Origin: Neurospora tetrasperma FGSC 2508 | Lineage: Eukaryota > Ascomycota > Sordariomycetes > Sordariales > Sordariaceae | DNA length: 64,000 nt | Direction: 5' to 3' | Assembly (NCBI RefSeq): GCF_000213175.1 | Contig: NW_009799100.1 | Coordinates: 2,287,734-2,351,733 of the forward strand | Part shown: piece by piece, positions 1 through 12,300 of the stretch | Numbering within the stretch: position 1 is the stretch's first letter | How the letters are laid out: the number at the start of each line of letters is the position of its first letter | Position numbers and translations under genes: made by a program | The notes under the pieces: generated by a model | Told to the model about the DNA's origin: nothing | Seen by the model: the letters and a program-made list of their open reading frames with translations, nothing else | Databases searched by the model: none

Positions 1-1047
1 GGGCAATTTCTAGGCTGAGGTAGACAAAAGGGTGGCCGTTTTTGGGGAGAAAGGAAGCATATGTTTGCTCAACTGCCTTTCGAATGTTGGAAGACTCGAC
101 ACATCTATGGTTGATGAAGAGCAGCAGAGTTGTCTTTTTGAGACTGTAGTTCGCGTTAGTCGCCAAGCCCTCAGCCTTGAAACCCCAGCGGTCATCGGAT
201 GTGGAGTATTCGATGAGTTCGTTGGCGACGCTGCCTCCGTATATCTGCCGGATTCTGTCGGTACTCGAAGCACTGGCCTGAATGGCAATGCTTGTCGATG
301 ACTCGCCGTGTTTTTTGCACGAGAAAGCAACGTGCGAACAATGTACAGCATAGCGGCCAACCATGTCGATGATCTTGTTGTATTCGTCAGAGGTAGATCG
401 AAACGCGCGCCGGCGCGTTGGAATGTTATAGAATAGATCTTCGACGGTGATTTGCGTGCCTTGTCGTCCAGCGACGGGCTTCGGATCGGGCGACTGGCCG
501 GGTTTTGCGGGAACCAGCTTTCCGCTCCCGTAATGAGCACGCCAGGCGCAGTTGGATTCCTGAGTCTTGGTGGTGACGGTCAGATGTGCAATGTGGCTTA
601 TGCTGGCAAGAGCCTCACCGCGGAAGCCGTATGTTGAGATGGACTGAAGATCCTCGAACTTTTGCAGCTTGGACGTGGTGAAGCGTTCACATAGAATGGG
701 CAAATCCTGCTTGTCGATACCGCAGCCATTGTCTGTGATCTGGAGGAGCTTGAGGCCACCGTCCTTGACCACAATTTCCAACGAGGTAGAGCCGGCATCC
801 ACAGCATTCTCCATGAGCTCCTTGAGAGCATGAACAGGAGCAACAATGATCTCGCCAGCGGCAATCTTGTTGACAACGTCCGGGTCGAGTGGCTACAAGT
901 ACCGGTCAATAATGTCATTGTCTTGGAAGATAGAGGAGCGTGTCTTCTTACCCTGATCCGACGTGGAGCATGACCGCTGTCATCGCCGAGCACGCTCGCC
1001 TTGCGCTTTTCACCCCTAGGGCCATCAATGGCCATTGCATCAGCCAT
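1..1047 (-). CDS. MLH1: DNA mismatch repair protein MLH1, N-terminal part (truncated by window edge)
   Basis: MutL-family GHKL ATPase that partners PMS1/PMS2 in nuclear mismatch repair. Exon 1 is 1047-952 (32 codons), the intron is 951-893 (GTAAGA...TTGTAG), and exon 2 runs from 892 off the left edge with no stop. The exon 2 frame reads the MLH1 ATPase signature: [10 protein letters not shown] followed by [13 protein letters not shown] (motif I, Mg/ATP-binding Asn and catalytic Glu), DNGCGI (motif II), [11 protein letters not shown] (motif III), then a transducer region. The start at 1047 is the first in-frame ATG; the first 32 residues are a non-conserved leader with a basic KRK patch. About 330 residues are present; the C-terminal dimerisation domain lies outside. 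No frameshift or lost motif was seen. Family assignment is strong; the exact start is inferred. Confidence 0.93.
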
Positions 1048-2514
1048 CCCGCCCAAGTTTACCCTCGCAAAGTGAATGAGATTGCCAACAGTGGGCTCAG
1101 CTAAGACCGGCTATTGGGCTCGTCCGTTAGAGCTGTTGGCCGTCTGGCGAGAGACAACGACCGCGTAAAGAAGCCTTCAAGTTTCCTCTGCTAGACGCGC
1201 TGGGCGGTTTGCAGACGGATGGTTTGCTACAAACAAACACGGTCCATCTGTTCCGAAGGAAAACGTGATCCCGTGAAGCTGCCACTCCACCGCAGGCAGC
1301 GATAGTAGTCGGGCTACGATCAGGCTAGTTAGAACACCGTGAAGGAATGAGCCAGTCCTACTTTCCCCTACGGACGAACCTGAAGACTCGCGGTTGTCAG
1401 TTGTATGTACAAGGCAGGTACGAACGAGATGTTCTACGAATGGAAGGCAACAGCGGAGCCCGGTCACTGAAGTGACCAATGCAGCGGCCCAGTTCGACAC
1501 TGCCATGGCAGCCTACAAGTGCGGGACAATGTGGGCCTTGGGCACGTGCATTACCTACGCTCGATTGGGCCATGCAGGACGGGCTATGAGGTCTTCTCAG
1601 GCATCACAACGAAGATTTCGACCAACGAATTCGTCACAACCAACCAACCGACAGTTTTCTCATCATCCTCCACACACCAGACGTACAATCAGAGGCAACC
1701 CAGCATCACCCTATTCAAACCACGGCTCACGAACATTGCAAACTTGAAGATCGCCTCAATCATTCAAAGAAATGCGGGACCTTTCCACTTCACCCCGCCA
1801 TGTCTATGGCTAGTATGGGGTTGAGGTTACGAGTCTACATATTTGGCTTCTGCGATGCGGTTCACGACCACGGATACTCGCCTTCGTTTACAAAGCACGA
1901 CACCTTGCAAATTGACGGAACATCCACATTTTGCTCTACGTATCTGGTGCCTGTCCGACCTCAATTCAGCTCGACTGAGCCACAACTTCTCGGAAAGGCC
2001 ATCACCTTCTCCGGTCATGGAATATCTCATTCTGTGCCGGATCTGCCTCTGCGGCCGGGGCTCGGAGGTCTCCAAAGCCAGGCTTCCATTGGGACTGATG
2101 TCACTGATTTTGTCAAGTGACAAACACATTACTTTGCGCCCCAGAATCGCAGGAAGATATCATGTCTAGCCTATGATTGTATCTCTTTCTCTTTTCTGGC
2201 CTTCTCGAGTTCCTCCCGTCACTTTTATTCCTGATATCAACGAGGTACAGTGTCTTGCATGCCACCCTCTTTCGCTCTGGCTTCATCGGGACCCCTGCTC
2301 AAGGGCTGGAAGCCACGCTCCCGCCCCATCCTTTTCGAGGCTTCCCGGAGGGCTCTTCTCAGCGCAGAGGTGAATATCTTGCCAAACTCGGTGGGGAGGG
2401 ATATAGCAGCTATTTCCTGCCTTTGTCATGTCGACGCCATCAGCATCACCAATTCATTTCATCTTCGACAAGTCATACGAAAAGTAAACTCAATATCAAA
2501 CTTCATACCTAAAG
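1048..2514. other. intergenic region between divergent genes
   Basis: No open frame here shows conserved motifs or plausible exon structure. It must hold the promoter of MLH1 (reading left) and of the locus starting at 2515 (reading right). Short overlapping ORFs on both strands look random. Confidence 0.5.
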
Positions 2515-3241
2515 ATGGTTGAGAAACAATCACCGGAATCTGCTTGGTCGTTTTCTCTGGGATCCACTCCGAGTGATGCAGGCTCCTCTGTTCAAGTCCA
2601 TGCGGACAATGGAAGTACCAGGTGCGTATGCTGACTTCATTATCCCTCTGGCTAGGTTTCGTTTCTGACCATTTAGCAGAACACAGAGCCTATCAGGAAC
2701 AAAACGACCGTTGACCCCCTCGGTACGAGATCCAACACGGATAACTGTCGATCCTGTCAAAGAGAGATTATCTCGGACGGGCCCGCCATCACCATCTGTT
2801 TCATCGCATAGTAGCGAGCCACCACTTCGTGATGACCTACTGAGAGATCTTATTCATTCCTACGATACCCATCTCGTCACCACTGCTTCAGTACCCGTCA
2901 GCCACAGCCTTAAACGTCCACATGATGGGGCGCTCACAGACATCGAACCCCTAGCAAAAAGAGACAGGCTTATCGAAGAATTAGAACAGATGGCACCCAC
3001 TGGGAGTAAAGCAGCCATTGAATCCTTACCTACCAGACAAAAAGAGATCAATGTGCACGGCGATCCGGTAGCTTTCACTCGTGCTGAGACCACAATACCG
3101 ACTATAGAAGGGCATACTAGAGTCATTCTACCGATAAGGTCGTCCACGAAAAGACAGACCAGTCGGCAACAACGCAGACAAACAACCGCACTGCCTGAAC
3201 AGCATGAGCATGCGGAAACAAACTCAGAGCAAGGCACCTGA
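2515..3241 (+). CDS. hypothetical disordered protein, two exons
   Basis: Unrecognised protein. Exon 1 is 2515-2621; a 58-nt intron (2622 GTGCGT to 2679 TTTAGCAG) joins it in frame to exon 2 (2680-3241, stop TGA), giving 222 residues. The product is rich in Ser, Thr, Pro and charged residues, with PSPSVSSHSSEPP-like stretches and basic KRP/KRD patches, so it is probably intrinsically disordered and could be nuclear; no domain was recognised. The splice sites and an uninterrupted 187-codon second exon support a real gene. The DNA directly downstream keeps coding-like character in changing frames, so the true gene may extend to about 4311. Function unknown. Confidence 0.45.
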
Positions 3242-3389
3242 GAAAGCCGCCTGCTTCATGATTCTATGCAGTGACCAACAGCATTGATGTAACTTCTGGT
3301 TGATGATCTTGTGTTTTCTTTTTTCCTCTACCCATGCAAGTTCAACTTGGCATAGGCCTTACGAACCAAACAAATAGTCCTCAAGGCGT

Positions 3390-3814
3390 CGGTACCTCAG
3401 CTGGTCGAGTGGGGGTGCATCGATGTCTCGATCACGCAGAAAGCGGAGGAACAGCTACAACAACGGCAGTAGCTGGTCGAATGGGGTCCAATCAATATCT
3501 CGGCCGCGCAGCAGACACAAGTTCAGCAGGACCCCTCGTCTTTGCCCTCACCCTCTTCCAAGCTTTAACAACAGGTAGCTGCCCCTTCCTCCTTGACTTT
3601 AACGGAGGGATCCAATACCGGTTTCGGTCCCAGCTCCAAATCAGCAAGCTCAAGACCCACGCTACCCTCGAGGACATCGAGGTCCAACTCCACATAATGC
3701 TCGGCATGATCAACAATATGTCTCGAAACATCCGACGAGAAGTCATCACGCGCCATGAGGAGGTCAGGGATTTGTTAATCCGCAATCGCAACGGCAATTG
3801 CGATGAAAATGAGG

Positions 3815-3911
<97 letters not shown>

Positions 3912-4311
3912 CCACAACAACCACAACGACAAAGGGAAGGGCACTGACAACGGAAATGGCAGTGGCCATAGAGACGGTTTCCACCATGGTTTGCCGCCTT
4001 CAGCATCACCTGGTCCTGGATCCTTACACCCGAGTCCTCGTATTCCCGATGAAGTACGCGCAACTGACGCCATGATGCATCCAGGAATATCACCAAAGTA
4101 GACGGAGGTTTCCGTGCGACCTATATATCTTCTCTGGAGCATTCAGGAAATGTCGGCAAGTACAGGGAGACATTAAGAGTTACTCTACAGCGGCTGCAAG
4201 CAGACAAGAGCTTAAATCGGAGGCTCACATCAATTAGAACCCAGGCCGCGAATCCAGCGCCCGAAGTCCCCCCCTGGTTCGGCAATCGACGAAACCAAAG
4301 TTCATCAACAT
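3390..4311 (+). pseudogene. degenerate or multi-exon low-complexity coding locus with Asn tract
   Basis: Coding-like sequence that does not form one clean gene. About 3410-3560 reads a twice-repeated module containing LVEWG, interrupted by an in-frame TAG. About 3655-4050 reads, in another frame, a charged helical segment (TLEDIEVQLHIML...RHEEVRDLLIRN) followed by a long Asn run and a Gly/His/Pro-rich tail; this second part lies within an ATG-to-TAG frame 3334-4101. A further exon-like stretch after an AG at 4146 (to a stop near 4311) reads TLQRLQADKSLNRRL, coiled-coil-like. Two of the interrupting stops (TAG, TAA) sit where CAG and CAA would fit, as expected from C-to-T mutation. It may be the 3' part of the gene at 2515, or a decaying copy. 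Confidence 0.3.
3817..3912 (+). repeat. (AAC)32 trinucleotide microsatellite encoding poly-Asn
   Basis: Uninterrupted AAC triplets from 3817 to 3912, followed by CAC-interrupted units to about 3930. In the forward coding-like frame this is a run of 32 Asn. The open frames of poly-Thr, poly-Leu, poly-Val and poly-Cys seen across it on either strand are by-products of the repeat. Confidence 0.95.
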
Positions 4312-7043
4312 AACAGTCGGATACCAAGGGGTAATGGTGTATCTAATTTTTAGTTTCCGTGTCCAGATCAACCTGGGTATGCGGAATAACGGGGGCGCGG
4401 ACAGTACAGGCATATTCTCAAAAGGCGGATGGATATAGGAGTCATGTGATGGCGACGGGCTGGTTGGCGTAGAGAAAGGAAAAGAAATCAGGACGAAGAC
4501 AAGTATGAGTTGCGTGATAAGAAAGCTGGGGCTTCAGAGAGAAAGGGACAACAGGGAAGGGGGCAATAAAGAAATACGAGAAATACATATAAAATCGTGA
4601 TTTCTCGAATCTATATCCGCTGCGCAGCATGTCACGAAACGATCAAGGTGGACTGACTGCTAGGGGCATCTGGTGAAGCCATACTTTTACGTACACAAGA
4701 TGGGAATATTTTCTTCCCAGAAGTACCTCGAATCAGCTGGGCCGGCACGTCTTATCCTCATTGTCAAATCAATATTAAGGTATGCCGCAATGAACCCATT
4801 TTCTGCCATCAAAGTCATCTTCGTTACAAGATACGTAGCTATCTGGCAAGTTGCTATTGACCAGAGGTGGCACTGTCTGAATCAAACCATATCATATCAG
4901 CTTTCGACGTACCAATTTGCTATTTAACGATCCAATCCCAGACTCTACACTCAAAGAAAAACAACCGCCGCATCGCCTGGACTCTTTCAGTTTCATAGCT
5001 ATACTATATCTTTTGTTGACGGTGATGCCAACTAGGTAATCTGAATAGCTAGGCACAAGCACCAAGGTGATGTGGTGTTTCAAGTTGAGTACAGTAATGT
5101 ACACTACCCCGCCTTATCCCGCTTTACCTAACGAGGCTTATCTTACCTAACTCTACCAGACCCTTAAAGCAGCGTAAGAAGTGTGTGTGAGGGAGAGAGA
5201 AAGAGAGAGAGAGAAAGAAAAATTCCCGAAGGGTGGGATTTTCTCCGAGATTAATTAGGTTGCCCGTGCTTCAGTTGGACAAACCAATGAATGAGGGATG
5301 TTCGCAGCGGGTGCAATCCTATGCAACAGGGTGTAGACTTGGCCTCGCTGCGGCGAGGTACCTACCCAAGTGTAGTACGTACAGATCGGTGAATGTTGGA
5401 ATAACCTAATGTTAGGTGTGGAAATAGGTACTGACACCAATTTCTATGCCTATGCGGAGGGAGTTAGGTAACTATTGGGCTTTTGTGAAAGATTGTGTGA
5501 GATCATGATAGGGTGCTAACAGACACCCGCCAGATAGCAATTGGCTCTTGACATCCTGGAGCCTGTACGGATTACCTAGGTTACTGTGTAATTGCGCGCC
5601 GTCAGCGTGCATGTATTCCTGACCATCGATCCATACTGCGCATCAAGATGGGACTTCTGAATTAAGGGTAGTTTCTACTGCCACCTATTGTATTTATGTA
5701 CAAAGTTGTCGTTTTATCAGTGTAGATAATATTGAACGTCGTTGGTGAGAGGAATGAGCCGAATAGTCACCTTAGCTTATATTAGTCAATTCAAATAGGT
5801 CAAATGCAAACTGAAATAAGAGACCGTTCCCGTGTGCCCTTTAAGCTTATTAATGCGAATGTTCAGAGCTTGGTGGCTTGTGTTTCGGAAGAAGAAGAAC
5901 GGGCATATGCCATGGTCAAAGTCCGTGAAACTGAAACGGTATTGTCTTCGGGCTGTACTGTAGGAGCCACCGCCTAGGTAACATGACCGTGTGCGTGGCA
6001 TGCGTCTGTGTACTTTTTTGTGTTGCTGCGGCTCCCGAAGCAAGCTTCGTTGCTTGAACATCGGAAGGACGTTTGGGTTTCTTTGTTGGGCTGTTCCTGT
6101 TGTTTGCTCTCTGGCCAGTTTGCCCGAATCACGCTTACCGCAGCCCTTGCTCCTTTGACCCCGAAACTTTAATCTAACGTCGGTTGACTTTCACCTACCT
6201 ATCTCAGTGCCTTTTTTCCTTTTTTTTTCCCCTCCTATCATGGTGTCATTACGCGGACATCACGCAATGGTCAGTCCAGGCTGAACAATGAGACGTCCAC
6301 CTTGATTTACCGCACCGCTGAACCTCAAACCGTCAATCGGCGCAACCTCGTGTCTGGTTTGATCATCGGCCCCCGTTGCCTTATAACATCCTCGAATGGC
6401 AAAAAGCGAGCGGGTTCCGTTTTCTTCAATCCACGCATAGTATTAAATAGGACTTCTCCCCATGCAACGACGTAACATCAAACTGGTGCGAAAGAATCAA
6501 TTTCGGACTCGCCGTTATTGATGGAAATATCCGCACAGCGTCAATAGCCGTCAAGCCACCAATTGCAGTACACGAACCACATCGGTTCCAAATCATAACA
6601 CGCAGAAGCTTTGGGTATAACCGGAAGCCAAAAACGAACGCCAGGACCTCGCCGAGCCCAAAATCAGAGGATAATGCAGGAAGAACATAGACGATATGCG
6701 TATCGAGGATAACATCAACCGGCAGGAGACAACATGCTTGGAAAACTCAGCGACAACCAGCCCAACCAAGGAACCATGTGCAAGCTTTACATCGGTATAG
6801 TCTTGATGCAGGCGGCACACGTTGACATGGGATACTGAGGGGGAGAAAACAAAAACAGGAAACACAAACGAGAAGAAAATGCCCAAAACCAAGAGAAAGC
6901 CAATTAAATTCTTTTTCCAAGAAACACTCTGAAACGCGACCGAAGAAGTACCATCCCCAATATATCAGGGTGTCATCATAAAACCCTTCACCCATCGCAG
7001 CCCAGCTCTGTTCTCATCAATGAGAACGTAGCTTACACGTTGT
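4312..7043. other. long intergenic region, no gene recognised
   Basis: About 2.7 kb with only short unsupported ORFs. It contains a GA-rich microsatellite (5181-5222), several TAGGTA/TACCTA-type motifs (for example near 5130, 5360, 5425 and 5570) and a T-rich run near 6214-6232. It lies downstream of the regulator at 7044-9330, so it includes that gene's 3' flank. Confidence 0.5.
5181..5222. repeat. GT/GA-rich microsatellite
   Basis: A short GT run followed by an imperfect GA/GAAA purine tract. No coding potential. Confidence 0.8.
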
Positions 7044-9330
7044 CTATCGGCGGGCGTGCTCAGCTGGATTGGGATGGTCGAGCAAACCGCCAATATCGAA
7101 TCGCGCCCGTTCCTCCCGGTTTCGGTATTGCACCTCCTGCAGTTGAACAGCATTCGGTTGGTGATTGCGTATCGGCGGTAGCTGAAACGCTGGCAACGGA
7201 TCAGGTCGGCTTGGCGAAATCAACTCGCTCCTTGGGATTTGAAAAGGCGGCATCGCATTGGAGTATTCCGTTCTGCGTGGCGACGAGATATATGCCGATG
7301 GCACGTTCGCCCCAAATCCCGTCATACTTCGTGGCGGCGGTGGGGCGGCCGGCACATGTGCTCCTTCTCCATATTCGTTATTGGCAGGTCGCGAATGCCG
7401 GAGACCAAGATCTGTCGCGACGGGTGGCCGTTGCGTGTATGGCTGGTATGACCGAGTCGTCTCTCTGATACTAGGTGGGGACTCAGAATAATTAAACGGT
7501 CGCACCGGGCTCATCAGCAGCAGAACGACATAGTATATGGAGTCTCGCTTGGACAATGCAGTCCGAAGTGACAGCTGCCGCGGTAGTCCATCTTGTCCCA
7601 GGAAGGTGAGGATATCTTGTCTGTCCAGCGGGTATTTTGAGATTTCCTCCAAGGAGAAGCTCAACATGTCCATGACCCTTTCTTCCTCTGCTTTTCCGAA
7701 AATAGGTGGAAGATAGTTTGGTTCGTTTCTCCTTTGTTGGTCCACCATCTGTCGCTGGATATACGCTACCTTCTCTCGATCATGCCCCACAACCAAATCA
7801 GCGAGTCTGAGGCCATGAACAGACACTCTTCCGATCGCATCCATGAATGTCTTCGATGCTTTTCCAACTTGAAGATCGACTGTCAAATAGGCCACTGGCT
7901 CGGGAGGTTTAATTGGCATAGTCAAGGGCGCGAGGAAAACGTTCGAATCATGCGCTGAGCCTCTTTCGGCGAATCGCGACATGGCGGAGTCGGGCGGCTG
8001 TGATTTGAGGACGCGGAATGACTGTGTTCGGCGAAGGGCGTCGTCGAACGTAAGGGTTGACGAAGAACCAGAATGATATTGAGATGACAACGGCCTTCTC
8101 ATCCCATCCGATGGAACACCAAACCTTGCACTGTCGTATTTTATATCCGCTCTATCATCTCGCAACCGTGGGCGGCCACGTTTCTTGTGTTGAACGTCGA
8201 TGCATGCGTCATCTTTGCCGCTACTGGAGCACCTCGAACATGGACGCCGTGCTGCAATCAGTTAGTGAAGTCCTGACGCGGGTGAAGTACAAGCCAACAA
8301 TCTGTTATTTATTTGAAGCGCCCCACAGCCCTGATCGAGAAGTTGGGCAAAGGAAAGGAAAGGGAGGTTCGCTTGAACACAGTTTGTTTTTTGTCGAAAT
8401 ATCGACACGCTGGATTCCCGCTGCTGCATCTCTCTCCCAAGGTCCCGAGACGCCAACACTGGCAAAGCTCTGATCCATCACAAACTCGTGGAACACTGCG
8501 CTAGCAAGCGATCGAGCTTTTTCAAGCTAGCCGTCTCACTGATTATAATCGCGGGTTTTCACAACTCACGTAACCCATTCGGAGGGTCATTCCTTCGAAA
8601 GTCGTGGTATCTGGAAGAGGTATCTCGGGAAGAAGAAAAATCTCACATACCATCACATCTATCAAGTCATTAGCACTCAACCTCCGGCAACCCTGATCAT
8701 CTCCGGTAATATCGGACCAACTAACCTGAGGTGGGCTCTTTTGCAGGGCACGCATGCAGATGCCACATGGCCTTTCGTCTTCCTTTGAGGCTTGGGTGAC
8801 GTCTGCGGGTGAGAATCGTGCCCAGGATGATACAGAGCCGTGGAATGGGGCAGCGGACCAGGCAAAGGACCTCCTGTACTGCCTGGTCCAGCAATCGGCG
8901 GGAAAGAAGGCTGAAGGGTTGTTGTACCATGTGGTGCATCGTAGAGATGCGGTCTTGTCATCGATGGCTCTGCGCGCTGATACTCGTACGACATGCCTTG
9001 TGGCGGATTTGGAAGAAATGGGCGTGTGTGAGTCAAGGCCCCAGACTGAAGTCCTTCACCTCCGTGGGTGACTGCAATCTCTCGATAGCCATCTCGAGTT
9101 GTCGCCTGGTATACGCTCTGACGTCTTTCGGCGGCCGCTTGGCTTGCTTTCGGGGGAAACGGTGGGGACCCTGACATGGGCGGAGAAGGGTAGCTCTCCG
9201 AGCGAGTAGTGCTCTTCGAGTCTGCCCTGACCCAGTTGAGGTCGAGAGCAAATTGAGCCAGGTCGGTAATTCCCCGGCGTTTGCCGAGAGTGTTGCGGAG
9301 GACGTCAGGCCTCTGACTCAAAGGTTGCAT
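7044..9330 (-). CDS. Zn2Cys6 transcription factor with PAS-like region
   Basis: Predicted nuclear DNA-binding regulator. Exons: 9330-8726, an 8-nt microexon 8658-8651, and 8251-7044; 606 residues. Introns are 8725-8659 (GTTAGT...GATAG) and 8650-8252 (GTATGT...TTGCAG). Only with the microexon does the zinc cluster appear: Cys193, 196, 203, 209, 212 and 221, spaced CX2CX6CX5CX2CX8C, followed by the basic linker HKKRGRPRLRDD. Residues 1-190 are Ser/Pro/Gln-rich and disordered. About residues 320-450 (VAYLTVDLQVGKASKTFMDA...) resemble a PAS fold, as in some fungal zinc-cluster regulators. The C-terminal 150 residues are Pro-rich. The classical fungal_trans middle homology region was not seen. The start at 9330 is the first ATG after an upstream in-frame stop near 9400. 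Target genes unknown. Confidence 0.85.
8651..8658 (-). other. 8-nt coding microexon of the Zn2Cys6 regulator
   Basis: The minus strand reads GATAG|ATGTGATG|GTATGT: a perfect acceptor and donor eight bases apart, with GCTAATGAC upstream as a branch site. The eight bases complete Arg202, encode Cys203 (third zinc ligand) and Asp204, and start Ala205. Skipping them shifts the frame and loses a zinc ligand. Confidence 0.85.
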
Positions 9331-12300
9331 GGAGGGATTTGTGTCAAGGTGACAGAAGGGATTAGATATCCCGACCGTCTCTACGTCAAAGACGGCACCG
9401 GGATCCGATCAGCGAAGACCTTACGGACTAGACGAGGAACCGAAAAAAATTCAAGTACCAAGTTGACAGCGGACATTCCCGAATGCAATATGCGCAGTTT
9501 TGTGTTTGGCGCAAGGGGTCGTATTTGGGGTTCCGGTTGCTTCTTGTCCGTGCCAGTGCCTCTCGAATCTACACGCAAGTTTTGAAAGACTGGTCTGAGT
9601 GAACCGGACAGAAAGATATCTGGTTGCGGGATAAGATGGCTGATAGAGTGATAGCGAAGGCCCTGGGCCTCTGGAGCTTGAACGCCAAGGCTGTTGTCCT
9701 GTTGAAGCCTTTATCAGCGTCGACGAGGCAAGCTATACGGCCAGTGAAGACGACAAGCACAGACTGCCAGGCCGTTGGGTTGGACAAAGATGATGCAGAT
9801 GATTCTGGTTCAGTGAATCTTTGGGGCGCCAGTGGCACTGTATGCAGTGTTTCGTGCGAGTTGGGTTGTTGGATGCGAGGAGGTCGTTGACTCGTCGTTG
9901 TCGGGGGGCTGCAGACCGAAACGGCGCGTTCCTTGGGGCCTCTGGCGTGAACGACAAGAGGAATAGAGGTCGAACCAGTTGAGACTAACAGCCGGTGGAA
10001 GGCGTGATTTTGTGTTTTTGGGTCTTGTTTAAGGTCGGCCTTTTTGTTGCTGGGATATCGCGCCCGTAAGTAGTTGGCGGCCAGGGCAGTCAGTCGACAA
10101 AGATCTGGTGTCAGTGGCACCAGGTGGTTTTTGTGCAACTTGTTAGCAACGGCGCAATTGAGATGGAGCCAAGATGGACCATGGATGGATAGGCGTAGGT
10201 CAAGGTACCCTGACCAGTAACCGTGAATGGGTCGTTGCAAATCGAAGGGTAGAATAGGCAGGGGAGGCTGCAACGCCAGCAAGCCGCCCTTGTCTCTCCC
10301 ATGCCATACCCAACTTCTTTTCTGAAGTTGCAGGGTAGCCAAACGGCCAAGGTACACGCGAATTTGGTGGATGGATGATGATGGATTGGGCCCGGGGTGT
10401 CAAGAACAGTGGCCGCCGGTCCCAGGTCCAGTCCCGGCAGCAGGGAAGAGGGAAAGGGTTGTGGTACTTGTTTTGATGCAACCCATCTGGGTGGTGCTCC
10501 ATGGTGGTGCTGTTTGGGTACTGCTTGGCTCGCAGACTCCTACCTCTCTCTATTCTACACTAGAGGCTTGTTGCCATGCGCTTGGTACTTGGTGGACAGC
10601 TCCGGTCAAGTTTAGTCCTCTCGCTCGCACGGCTAATATCGACGTCGACCTACCCACCCAGTCAACCTGAGACTGTCATGACTGGCAGCCATCATGAGCA
10701 GTGAAACCGTCCTAGCGCAGAACGACAGCACTGGGCGGCTTCGTCTCCGCCTTGGGGGAGAAGGAAGTGGAGGAGCAAGAACCTGGGGGAACAAGAGTCG
10801 AGACAAGTTCCAAGACCAGAACACGGAATAATGCGCGAAGAAGCATGTCTCGCGTCGCCGCTTTTTCAGGTATCAGCGTGTCTGTCGGCGGCCGATCCCA
10901 TCAGGACCAGCGCCGGGAAGTCAATATGGTCGTCAGCACCCGGGAAGTATATCCGCCCCATGCAAGATGGCGGTTGTCCAGTGCATGCGGCCCTGGCTGT
11001 GTACGGTTGCAATGGTCCAGCAAGCACCCACGAGCCACCCCGGCTGGCTACTAGGCATACCTTACCTTGTCAATCTACCAGGTGTATACCGCAGCCATAT
11101 TGGGTCCCCATGTTGATGTAGTCAACCGAATCGACCCAGTTGCGGAATTTGTGCATGCACTGCACTTACTGCACAGCGGGTCGCTGAGAACAACGAGCAA
11201 GGATGCGACGAGGGCTGTAAAATGATGTCGAGGATGGCCGATCCCTCCGCTGTCGACGGCAAGATGTGTGAGATGGGGGGTTTGATCTTGATCTTCACAA
11301 TATTCCGTGTCCGGTAAGGGTCGAGATGTCGAGGGTCTGCAAACGGGCCGAGAAGAGCATCGGACCCTGAGCTTGCCAATTTGGAACCTCGTGACTACTG
11401 AATGAATGTCCGTGGCTGAAGAAGATGATGGGCTGAGGCAACTCGCTGTCTGGAGAACAAGCTTCGTCAGACATAGTAACATGGCCAGCCCAGTGCGCTT
11501 CTTTCCACTTTCACAACCCGGGCGCGTCTCCTTGCGTACTGGAGAGGTAACCTCCGCCGTTTGTTTGCTCTTTCCGGCTCCAAAGCTAAACCATATGTTC
11601 TGTGCCTTCCCAGTTTGTGCGTCACAACCCGCGTCAAGGCGCTGTCATTGATCAAGCCTGTCCCAGAACGGAAGGAAACCGGCTGTCAGGGGCAGGTGTG
11701 CCGGAGAAGGTGCAGCAGCAGCAAGCCACAACTTTCGACAACAATCCAACCTCAGCTCACGACTTTTGCCTACTTAGTTAGAGGTACAGCTGAGATGCCT
11801 GGCTGCCCCAATCGTCCGATATTTCATGGTGTTGATCTGAAGGTATGTAGCGCCTTTACTTTTATTCCCCGAAGCTCAATCACTGGCTTCAGCCGAAATT
11901 CGACAATGGTCTCGACCAGGCAGAAGATTCGCAAAAGTGCTGATACATACCAGTACAGTATCTGGTGTAAGGCATATGGCTCCAGTCTGTGCCCCATGGT
12001 TGCTTCCATAGCGGGACGGAACACTAAGCAGCGGGGCAGGAACCTGGAGCCCAGGATTGCCAAGAAGGCAAGGAACTCCATGATCTCCTTCCCTCCAAAC
12101 ACTCATTGTCCTAAAGTGGCCGTTGTCGAGTAACCTAGATCGATCCGAGTCATCTTTACCTTTTCTACCTTGGTTGCAGCCATGCCCCAAAATGAGATGC
12201 GAGCTTCCGGACCAAACTGGGAATTCTCCATGTCCTCCACCCCAAACCTTGCGTCCTTCATCTGAATCGGCGCATCGCAGATCACTGGCAGGCGCCCAGC

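Noticed and set aside
3492-4142. Minus-strand frames with poly-Leu, poly-Val or poly-Cys
   Set aside because: These are antisense and shifted readings of the AAC repeat; no coding signal outside the repeat.
9569-10357. 262-codon minus-strand frame upstream of the zinc-cluster gene
   Set aside because: No recognisable domain, equally open plus frames, and position fits a promoter/5' leader.
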